From assembly GCA_947311845.1 (NCBI GenBank), contig CAMZMU010000048.1:19334693-19398692 (forward strand): a DNA stretch of 64,000 nucleotides. The letters are read 5' to 3'. A model generated the notes under the pieces. It was not told the DNA's origin and did no database searches. It saw only the letters and a list, made by a program, of their open reading frames with translations. Of the stretch, positions 34,698 through 44,390 are shown piece by piece. The stretch is from Poa pratensis (taxonomy: Eukaryota > Streptophyta > Magnoliopsida > Poales > Poaceae). The position numbers were made by a program, and so were the translations under genes. Every line of letters starts with the position of its first letter. The first letter of the stretch is position 1.

Positions 34698-37589
34698 TCA
34701 TGCCGCCGCCTGCACTAGACAGGGGTTCTCCTCGAAGCTCAGTGGCACCTCCTTGCCGAAAATTGCCGCCAAAGCTCGCAGATACTGCTCCTTCAACGGC
34801 GAATCAAACACCTCTCTCATCTGGTCAACGCATGATTCCTCCACCGTGAAGTCGCAAGAAGAGATGCCCAGAGCTTGCAGGAGCACCATGTCCTGCGGCT
34901 TCGTCTTCTTTGGGGCCTTGCCTTGCGCCGCCTTGGGGGTTGGAGTTGCTGCAACCACACAGCTCCGCTGAGATCTTCTGGGCGTGATTGGATCAAGGTC
35001 GGCACGCGAACGAGCCGCGCTTTCCAGTTCCCGGAGAAGAGGTGGTGCCAGGGCTTTGAGGACTCGAGCACAGAATGCCTTGATACGAGCTATTGCCGCC
35101 ATATCCTGCTGCTGAGAAACTTCTTCCCCACCTGCCTCTTCGTGGATTTGCATTTCGCTATTTGGGCCAGCATAAGATCCCTCAAACGCTAGGTCCAGGC
35201 CCAAGCTTGATTCCACTGCGCTTGGCGGCTGCGACTCAACTCTATCTTGATGGGATGTGCCTTCTGCCTGGTAATCAGAGAGAGAGATCTGGATAAAGTC
35301 CTCCCTGTTGCCCTCCACCGAATTCACCGAGCTTGACCTAGCCGCCTCCGCCGCCAGGGGCTCCGCCATGAGCACCGCTACCTTGTCGCCAGACAAAACT
35401 GCCGCAGAGCCCTTTTGCCCTGCGCCAATGAGCTCCTCTGAGGCCCCTTCCACATCTCCTGCTTTTGAGGTGGCAGTCTGCTCTTCCCGTTGAATGACTG
35501 GTTCGGTTTGAATACAGCCATCCATCTGCGAATCGCACTGCCCATTGGTGGCCACCAGGACCGTTGTCACTACCTGTTCCTCCCTTACCTCCAACTCGGC
35601 AACAATTGGTTCGAGGGCGGACTGGCTGTGGGCCCTCGCATCCAGATTGGGATCGACACTTCTTGTCGAGTTCCTTTCGCGTGCACGCTGTGTCTCCCTT
35701 TGGCTCGGTCGCATTGGGGTGCCCGCCGATCTTGGTCCCACCCTGTCAGCGACAGAATCGCAAAGCAGGCCAACTATTGGCGGTAACTGCCAATCACCTC
35801 CCACTGCCGCTGTCGCCAGCGGCGGCGCACCGCCGTAGCGGCGCTGCCAGGGACCTTGCTCCGCCGCACCGGCCGGCAATCCACCACGCAGGTCTGGGAC
35901 GCCGGCCGTCCACGGGGTGTTGCGCGTAGTCCAGTAACCTCCCTCACCGCCAAAGCTCCCCGGCTCCGGCAAGCCGCTCTGACCTGAGCCCGGCGAGCTC
36001 GGCCCGAAGCCAGGGTCTTCCAGCCGAACAAATGCCTCCACCCGAGCTATGTGAATAAGCACCCGATACTTGAGCAAGCCTCGTTCGGTGTCACGACCCA
36101 GCGGACGAGGGCTGGCCGTCTCCATGTCGAAGTCCAGCGGCTCCGGTATCCACAGCTCTCTTTCCGGTGGGATTTCCTCCATGTTACTTGTCCACCCCGT
36201 TGTCCAGAATGTCCCCAGATCAACCCTGTTTGCTGTCTCTGGCGCAATTCTATCCATGCTGCAAGAAGTGCCAAGCAGATGCTCAACCGTCGCGCGTTCC
36301 CAGGCATGAGGAGGGATTCCTTCGATCGCCAGCAGCACCCGCGTGCGAGCGACGCGGCGTTCCGCTTGAGCCAGTCTTGTCCAGGGCCTGGTGAACAGCT
36401 TGAAGTCTTCATGTTCAACGAATGGCAGCGCCAAGATGGCGTCCCGATGCACCGCCGTCGAGAACACGACGAGGAAATCCTCCGGCTTGAACAGATGCAC
36501 GGTGAAGGTGCCGCGCGGGACGCCGGCCAGAACGTAAGCATCCTCCACTTGCTGGCTAGAAACCCTTGGCCTTGCGCCTCCAAGATGCACCACGAGGGCA
36601 TGACGCAGCCTGCGCTCCAGCTCGTCCATGCTTGCAGTTCTGGGAATGATACAGGGCGCCGGCCTTGGCGAGCCCAGCGCGCTAGACACCTCCTGCAGAT
36701 CCGCCGAAGCCACAGCCGTTTGGGGCGGCGGCGGTGGAGGGGCCCGACGCTCGGTAGACACACGGCGGTCTGGCGCACCAGGCTGCATAGCAGCAGGCGC
36801 CCCAAACCCGCGTGCCCCACTCTGCGTAGCAGCAGGCGCGACATGACCACGCACACCAGGCTGCTGAGCAGCAGGCGTGCCATGGCCACGGGCACCAGGC
36901 TGCGACGACGACGAGCCCCCTCGGCGTCTCTGCAGGTCCCGGCTCGCCACAGCGGCAAGGGCTTTACGGCGCAGCTCCTCCTCTGAGTCCGGGCTCCGTG
37001 GCCGCTTGCAGCTGCCCGAGGCGTGACCTTCATCCCAACAACGAATGCAAACCACCTTGTTACGGCAGTTCCTCCTAAAGTGACCTTCTTTGAGACAGTT
37101 GAAGCACGCACCATTCATGACCGGAGACTTGGGGCGAGCCGTAGTAGCCTGCCTGGCCTCGGACTGTCGCTGGAGCTGCTTGCGCCTCCTCCAGAGCGCC
37201 TTGCGCGAGGGCTTGGGTTGGATCCAGACGAGTCGATCTTGAACGCGTCCGCCAGGCTGCGCCGGTGCGGCGACCGGCGAAGCACGCTCCGAGACCACCT
37301 CGTCGCCCTGAGCCGCAGAGGAGCCCGCGTCCGCCGACGACAGAAGCCCCGACACGACCGGCCTCGCCGAGGATACAGACTCCGGGCTTGTCGGCGAGCT
37401 CGAAGTGTGACCCCTAGATCCAGACGGCGAAGCCGGGGTTGCCTCCTTGGGGATACGGGCCAAACCTAGCAGAGCAGAGGTGGCCGCCGCCTCCGGAGCA
37501 GAGGTCGACGGGAGGGTGGGCGCCGTGGCCGGGGCGGCCGGCGGCGAGGGATTCGCGCGTGGGGCGCTGTCGCGGGAGGGGAGCTCCAT
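34698..37589 (-). CDS. LINE ORF1, RNA-binding protein with two CCHC knuckles
   Basis: The frame is open for 963 residues without any break. The start is the ATG at 37589 (MELPSRDS), after a leader with no competing ATG close by. Domains: a proline/alanine/serine-rich N-terminus; basic KPSRKALWRRRKQLQR; a CX2CX4HX4C knuckle (CFNCLKEGHFRRNC) followed at once by another (CIRCWDEGHASGSC) around residues 160-195; a proline-rich linker; a DUF4283-like region around residues 310-480; and a long acidic tail. ORF1 binds the LINE RNA. Its intactness contrasts with the broken ORF2, although long GC-rich runs are frequent here too. Confidence 0.85.
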   Translation of the reverse strand: MELPSRDSAPRANPSPPAAPATAPTLPSTSAPEAAATSALLGLARIPKEATPASPSGSRGHTSSSPTSPESVSSARPVVSGLLSSADAGSSAAQGDEVVSERASPVAAPAQPGGRVQDRLVWIQPKPSRKALWRRRKQLQRQSEARQATTARPKSPVMNGACFNCLKEGHFRRNCRNKVVCIRCWDEGHASGSCKRPRSPDSEEELRRKALAAVASRDLQRRRGGSSSSQPGARGHGTPAAQQPGVRGHVAPAATQSGARGFGAPAAMQPGAPDRRVSTERRAPPPPPPQTAVASADLQEVSSALGSPRPAPCIIPRTASMDELERRLRHALVVHLGGARPRVSSQQVEDAYVLAGVPRGTFTVHLFKPEDFLVVFSTAVHRDAILALPFVEHEDFKLFTRPWTRLAQAERRVARTRVLLAIEGIPPHAWERATVEHLLGTSCSMDRIAPETANRVDLGTFWTTGWTSNMEEIPPERELWIPEPLDFDMETASPRPLGRDTERGLLKYRVLIHIARVEAFVRLEDPGFGPSSPGSGQSGLPEPGSFGGEGGYWTTRNTPWTAGVPDLRGGLPAGAAEQGPWQRRYGGAPPLATAAVGGDWQLPPIVGLLCDSVADRVGPRSAGTPMRPSQRETQRARERNSTRSVDPNLDARAHSQSALEPIVAELEVREEQVVTTVLVATNGQCDSQMDGCIQTEPVIQREEQTATSKAGDVEGASEELIGAGQKGSAAVLSGDKVAVLMAEPLAAEAARSSSVNSVEGNREDFIQISLSDYQAEGTSHQDRVESQPPSAVESSLGLDLAFEGSYAGPNSEMQIHEEAGGEEVSQQQDMAAIARIKAFCARVLKALAPPLLRELESAARSRADLDPITPRRSQRSCVVAATPTPKAAQGKAPKKTKPQDMVLLQALGISSCDFTVEESCVDQMREVFDSPLKEQYLRALAAIFGKEVPLSFEENPCLVQAAA

Positions 37590-37780
37590 TTCTTCCTTTC
37601 AATTGAAATTCCGTACTGATAAAAATTAAAGACTCAGAAGCATTTTTGACTCACACGCAGGAACGGGGCACCTTGCCTCTTCCCTTGCTCACGCAGAAGC
37701 TGGTGTCAACTGTCCAGCCGCCGCCGGCTACCCTGCGCGTGGCCCTCGACCAGAAGGAAGACACTGTTCCGCCCCCGGTC

Positions 37781-37798
37781 CATAACTATGATACTTTT
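37781..37798. repeat. LINE target site duplication, right copy
   Basis: CATAACTATGATACTTTT matches 30934-30951. It marks the 5' end of the LINE at 37780 and so shows that the element is not 5'-truncated. Confidence 0.9.
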
Positions 37799-38164
37799 AT
37801 CTTTGATATCAATATATCTAGTCTTCACTTGAACTTCAGAGGTGCCTTGGCATTTATGTTTTGCCCTTCAAATAAAGGCAAGCGAGATACCACTTTGTCA
37901 TATCTTATTACGAACATTGCAATTCTTGTGGATAGATGTATGCTAGGTTATTTATTCTTAGTACTTTGGTATCTTTTCATGATTTGCATAACTACTAAGG
38001 TGTCATTATTTGCATGGTTCCTATTATGAATTGCCTAAGCTTTGATCATATAGTCGGTATGTATACATCATATGAAGCAAATGTGTTCGTAAAAGTTTCT
38101 TTTATCGCACTCAGTTGTTAACTGAATTGCTTGAGGACAAGCAATAAGCTAAGCTTGGGGGAGT
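37799..38164 (+). other. N2 internal tail and polypurine tract
   Basis: This resumes N2 after the LINE. There is no coding content. AAGCTTGGGGGAGT (38151-38164) abuts the LTR start TGATACGTCC at 38165. Confidence 0.75.
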
Positions 38165-39562
38165 TGATACGTCCAAAACGTATCCACTTTTCCGAACACT
38201 TTTGATGTTGTTTTTCCTCTAACTTGTGTGATTTGAATGCAACTAACACGGACTAACGCTGTTTTCAGCAGAATTGGCCTGGTGTTTTGTTTTTGTGCAG
38301 AAAGTCAAAGTTTCTGGAAAATTCCAGAAACATTACATAAATTCTATTTTTCCAGAAGACCCACGGAGCCAGAAGATGAAGCGAAGAGGGGGCACAGGGG
38401 CTCCACACGCACCCTCGACGCGGTTGGGCCTTGGCCGCGCCGAGGGGTGGTGTGGCCACCTCGTGTGGCCCCCGACGCTCCCCTTTGGACTACAAAAAGC
38501 CTCTGACCTAAAAACTTCGGGGGGGTCGACGCTTTTTCCAGAAAACCTCCAGAGCTCCGCCGCCATCGAAAACCCTATTTCGGGGATCAGAAACTCCGTT
38601 CTGGCACCCTGCCGGGACGGGGAATTGGTGGAGATCATCGCCATCATCATCACCGCCGCCTCTCCATCAACCATCCATGACTTTCCCATCCATGTGTGAG
38701 TAATTCCCCGCTGTAGGCTGAAGGGGATGGTAGGGATTGGATGAGATCATTCATGTAATAATTGTGAGATTGTTAGGGCATGGTGCCTAGTATCCCTTAT
38801 TAATACTTGATGTCATTGTTGCAACTTGTTATGCTTAATGCTTGACACTAGGGCCCGAGTGCCAGGATCTCAGATCTGAACATGTTATTGAATCATGAGA
38901 ATAATTATTGTTTTGGATCATATCTATAAGGTGTATACACACGTCACTGTCCGGAACCCGAGGCCCCAAAGTGACAAAAATTGGGATAACCGGAGGGGAT
39001 GGTTGCGACGTGAGGATCACATGTGTTCACGGAGTGTTAATGCTTTGCTCCGGTGCTTTATTAAAATGAGCACCTTAATTACCAGTAGTTTCCCTTGAGG
39101 CCCCACTGCAAACGGGCTGGTAGGACAAAAGATGTTGTGCAAGTTTCTCATTGCGAGCACGTACGACTAAATACGGAACACATGCCTATGATTGATTATT
39201 ACTTGGATACTTTATTATTATTTACTTGCAATTGCCCTACGTATGATTATTTCATGAATTATCTTATCCATACAACGCCCGTTCATCCATCCATATGCCT
39301 ATAGTATTTTAATCCTGCTGTCTACTTCAATTATTACTGCTGCTTTTATTTCGCTGCTGCTATTATTTCACTACTGCTACTGTCATAAAACTGTTGCTAC
39401 TGATAAACGGTGTCGAGCAAGTCTACTTCCAAGTGCAGCTGAACTGACAATTCATCTGTCAAGGCTTATAAATATTCTTTGGCTCGCCTTGTGTCGAATC
39501 AATAAATTTGGGTTTTACTTCCCTCGAAGACTGTTGCGATCCCCTATACTTGTGGGTCATCA
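38165..39562 (+). repeat. 3' LTR of N2
   Basis: The LTR is 1398 bp, TGATACGTCCAAAACG...GGGTCATCA. Its ending is shared with N5, its opening is closer to N4. It has a GC-rich promoter module at 38340-38480 and a leader with ACCCTGCCGGGACGGGG, also found in N3. The partner LTR is outside the window. Confidence 0.88.
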
Positions 39563-41177
39563 GTCATGCACCCAAAATTAATATGACAGAGACGTGAATG
39601 CCATACATTTGATTCAGAAGTAGTGCAAACATGGTTCACAACTTTATTACAAACGTCTGACAATGATAGGCGGAACAAGCCTCCGCACTCATAGCCTTTA
39701 CCAACGAAAGTTCCAAACTTGGAAACAACAAATTTATTTGACTCAAAAACTATCTTGTAGCCATCTCGACACATAAGAGACCCGCTAACAAGATTTTTAT
39801 TTATGGAGGGCACATGATGAACGTTCTTCAGGCGCACGATCTTCCCGAAGTAAACTTCAGATCGACCGTACCAACACCACGAACAGAAGCATGTGACCCA
39901 TTCCCCATCAGCACGGAGGAAGTCCCAGCGACCTGATAAAAAGAAAACATCGAGATATCAGCACAAATATGTACATTGGCACCCGTGTCAATCCACCATT
40001 CAGGAGAATGAAATACTGAAAAGATAGTTGGAAATATACCGTACCCAGCATCTTTCATCTCAGTATCTCCAATGACAACATTAGCGGTCTTGCCGCTCTT
40101 CTCGCGCTCCTCAAATCGGTTAGGGCATCTTGGAGCCCAGTGATTGGGATCACCGCAAACATGGCAGGATCCCTTCTTCCTATCGGTCTTCCTCTTGAAG
40201 TTGGTAGACTGTGAAGGCTTGTTCTTTTTATCGCACTTGCCTTTGTCCTCAGACTTATTCTTGTACTTGGGCTTGTAGGACTGGGAGTTCTTCTTCTGAA
40301 CGAAGTTAGCACTCGAACCTCCCTCAAAGACTCGAGCTCGTGTGTCTTTCGCTCTCGCCTTTTCTTCCACATCAAGAGACCCAATGAGATCCATAACGGA
40401 AAACTCTTGTCTCTTGTGCTTCAGAGAGGTAGCAAAATTCCTCCACGAAGGAGGGAGTTTGGCAATGATGCCTCCCGCAATGAACTTGTCGGGTAACACA
40501 CACGAAACTTGCTCAAGTTCCTTAGCAATGGACTGTATCTCATGAGCCTGCTCAACAATGGAGCGCTCACCAGTCATCTTGTAGTCAAAGAACTGCTCCA
40601 TGACATACAATTCACTGCCCGCGTCTGAGGCCCCAAACTTGGCCTCGAGCGCATCCCACATGCCCTTGGCCGTAGTGATGGACAAATATGGGTCGACAAT
40701 CTTGTCACCAAGGATGCTGAGAATAGTAGCCTTCAAAAGGGTATCGGCTTCCTGAAAAGCTCTTTCCTCTTCAGGAGTGAGCTCTCCTTCAGGCTTGCCT
40801 TTAGCAGCGTGAAAACACTTCATGGTTTCAAACCACAGAGTGGCTCTCGCACGCCACTTCTTATAGTTCACCCCATCAAAAGCAGCGGGCCTCAGCGAAG
40901 CAGCAAAGCCAACAGGAGAAAATTGCCTAAAATAAGGTTTTTGGATTGTTGAATATATGAGCAATTTTCCACATGATTTAATCCATAAAAACAGTAGATA
41001 AAACATGGCTAGAGAAATAAGAATTAAACTAGTCATGCAATCTAACCGATAATACGCATAAAACAGTTGTACACATATTGCTAGAATCAAAGTCTGAAAC
41101 ATGATCTCGAATAGGCAGAATAGGATCACATACGGGCCAGTGGAGGACGACCCGTTCGCGTTGGCTGATGAAGACAT
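39563..41177 (-). CDS. N1 gag, protease and GAG-pre-integrase
   Basis: It starts at the ATG at 41175-41177 (MSSSANANG). A predicted intron of 207 bases (41133-40927, CCC/GTATGTG to TTATTTTAG/GCAATT) separates the first 15 codons from the UBN2-type gag (YKKWRARATLWFETMK, then VDPYLSITTAKGMWDALEAKF and LPPSWRNFATSLKH). Then come a basic linker, a CX2CX4HX4C knuckle (CHVCGDPNHWAPRC, near 40160), the protease WWIDTGANVHICAD (near 39990) and the pre-integrase motif VWHSRLCHINFG. One A lost near 39843 shifts the frame. Copia order (protease, integrase, RT) is expected to continue left but is replaced by N2. Confidence 0.82.
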
Positions 41178-41449
41178 GTTGCCGAAGAGGACGTCAACGT
41201 CAGGGAAGAAGTCGTCGTCCGGGAAGTAGTCGTCGGAGTCCGTGTTGGAGGAAAAGCCAGTAGTCGCGTGAAGACGCTCCCCAAAAACCTTATCGCCTCT
41301 CTCCCGTACAGGATCACGAGAGACGGGGTTCCGGAGGCCTACTGTTCCGTCACGCGGTGTACGCCGCGGAACGGAATGAGGAAGACTTGATCGGCGACGT
41401 AGTGCTCGAGAACCAGGAGGCAAGCGCATGAGATGTGGCTGTGTTGCGG

Positions 41450-41990
41450 TGTATCTAAGGGAGAGGAGCGACCTCTCTTCTATAGGCACAGCCGCAGGAG
41501 GCGAACAAGCACCGCAGGAGAGGAAACGAAAAGGCAGGAGGCGAAATAAACAGACAACGCCCGTTAGCATCCATCTCCATTTAGTGCGGACGTTTCATTC
41601 TCCATTAGTGCAAAACGTTTCACCTTCGTGCAGCCGTTCATATTTATATTCGTCCATTCATGTGTGGCAAAAAGAACACATCGGCACGGCGAGATTCCCG
41701 CAACCCGTGGCGCGCGCGCGCGTCGAGGCGAGGCGAGGCGGGCGGCAGAGGAGGAGGAGCGCGCGTGGGACTCTCTCCTATTCTCTCCTATTCTCATGCT
41801 CGTACAAGTGCTAGAAGAGCTCACCTTATAAAGTGGTGCAACTCTCTCTAAACTAGCAATGTGGGACTAAACATTTGTCCCACCTCTTGCCATGTATGAA
41901 TGGGCCACATGGGCCTCTAGAATTTTCAGGAATTATGGAAATGAAATATTGAGCTGGGCCATTTAGGCCAAAAATTCCAGCAATATCACA
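41450..41990 (-). repeat. 5' LTR of N1 (inner boundary approximate)
   Basis: The minus strand starts TGTGATATTGCTGG at 41990 and has a TTATAAGG TATA box at about 41830, followed by a leader with CGCGCGCG and GGCGAGGCGAGGCG simple repeats (41705-41740). The inner edge was not located. Confidence 0.45.
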
Positions 41991-42372
41991 TATGTGTTTA
42001 TCTTGGTTGCTTTCCATTTTTTCGAGCCATGTTATTTTCTTTAAAACTTGAAGACCGTGATGACTCGAAGACCTAATGTGCTTCATTTTGCTCCTAAGTC
42101 AGTCAACTTTTATATTTCTACAGCTCAAAGAGATCCATCCACCGCTGACCTGAATGTGTTTTTTGGTTATCCAAATGTATACTATCCAATGGATCTCTTA
42201 ATGATGCATGGTAAATGTAATGAAATATATTTGAAGAGGTTGTATCTCCTCATAGCAGCAACGATAAGACAAAATAAATCTGCAAATGAAGCAAAGGATC
42301 AAATGCAATACGAGGAGAAGTGTATAATTTAGGCGATGAGGAAAAAAAAGAGCAAGAAGAGAACCTACACCT
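41991..42372. other. Unassigned sequence between N1 and a SINE
   Basis: A 94-codon open frame (42048-42332) has no motif I recognise and ordinary AT-rich composition. I do not call it a gene. No repeat signature was recognised. Confidence 0.4.
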
Positions 42373-42625
42373 TTGGTAGGATGGTTAGGAGGGTGACTGT
42401 ACTTCCAACCCATCAAAGTTTAAACCCCAGATTTGAGATTGATGTTTCTCATTTAGGCGGAATATTCTTCAGTGGAAGGTGACGTTCCCGTCGATAGCGA
42501 GACGTACATGGTGATTTCATCAATTTCAAGACCAGACCCGCCGCAGGTTCATGGTAGGGTGCGCGCGTCGCGGGTATGTGACCATCTATGTTTATATTGT
42601 GTTCGGAAAAAGGAAAAGAAAAAAG
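42373..42625 (+). mobile_element. tRNA-derived SINE (plus strand) upstream of RPS18
   Basis: The body from GGATGGTTAGGAGGGTG (A-box side) through GTTTAAACC at 42418-42426 (B-box-like) to TTCAGTGG...GACGTTCCCGTCGA (42470-42500) and an A-rich tail (42605-42625) matches, in the opposite orientation, the element at 53466-53690. Both share GGTTCAAAT-type, TTCTCATTTAG, CGGAATATTC and GGTGATTTC words. The A tail ends within 5 bases of the first site II motif of the RPS18 promoter. Confidence 0.7.
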
Positions 42626-42899
42626 CAAGCCCAGCTGCTTTTTTTTAGCCCCGCTGCTAGGCAAAGCTCCTCAAACGGTCCATTTGAGGCCCCCGAAGCC
42701 CAAGAAAGCCATCCACTTACAGAGCCCGCAGAGATCGGCACCCCACAGATTACAGCCGTCCGATGAAGCACTAGGGTTTCACCGCTCGTATATATTCTTC
42801 CCCGCAACCCCACTTCCAAAACCTTAGTCGCGCGAACTCCCACCTCTTGCTCCTGCCGCCCGTGCGCCGCCGCCGCCGCCGCTGCCGCCGACTGCCGCC
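42626..42899 (+). promoter_or_regulatory. RPS18 promoter and leader: site II elements, telo-box, TATA
   Basis: Two site II cores (AGCCCA, the reverse of TGGGCT) lie at 42628-42633 and 42697-42702. A telo-box (CTAGGGTTT, the reverse of AAACCCTAG) is at 42771-42779 and TATATAT is at 42789-42795. Site II plus telo-box is the established signature of plant ribosomal protein promoters and of expression in dividing cells. The leader is pyrimidine-rich and ends in a GCC-rich context before the ATG. Confidence 0.75.

Positions 42900-44390
<1,491 letters not shown>

Larger units (their letters stand above)
30949..37780 (-). mobile_element. Near full-length L1-type LINE (minus strand) inserted in N2
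   Basis: The element is about 6.8 kb. On the minus strand it has a 190-base leader, ORF1 (37589-34698), ORF2 (34679-31092), a short 3' UTR and a terminal A run, flanked by a 14- to 18-bp target duplication (30934 and 37781). Target-primed reverse transcription explains the A tail and the long duplication. Plant L1-type LINEs have this two-ORF layout. Confidence 0.92.
27147..39562 (+). mobile_element. N2: plus-strand Athila-type Gypsy element with a third ORF, carrying a LINE
   Basis: Visible parts: the end of gag-protease 27147-27419, an internal promoter-like module 27700-28200, an Athila-type ORF 28202-29306, a non-coding region, the LINE 30949-37780, a tail, the polypurine tract 38151-38164 and the 3' LTR 38165-39562. 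Between protease and the third ORF there are only about 780 bases and no RT or integrase. N2 has inserted into the pol region of Copia element N1; gtcat at 39563-39567 is its likely right target duplication. Gag and the 5' LTR lie beyond N3-N7, outside the window. Confidence 0.8.
39563..41990 (-). mobile_element. N1: Copia element (minus strand), 5' half, the outermost host of the nest
   Basis: Right to left: 5' LTR with its start TGTGATATTG at 41990, leader, gag from 41177, protease and the GAG-pre-integrase region, cut at 39563 by N2. The LTR start has the AGTCCCACATTGC and TTATAAGG (41824-41833) layout of common Triticeae Copia families. I could not find the inner LTR edge or a tRNA-Met primer site, so the LTR extent is uncertain. 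tatgt at 41991-41995 may be its target duplication. Confidence 0.75.

Noticed and set aside
34875..37629. Several long open frames on the plus strand opposite LINE ORF1, and a long minus-strand frame 36047-37114
   Set aside because: They are GC-rich shadows of the 963-codon ORF1. None has family motifs and their codon patterns follow from ORF1.
42048..42332. 94-codon open frame between N1 and the SINE
   Set aside because: No motif, no promoter tied to it, and composition typical of random AT-rich DNA.
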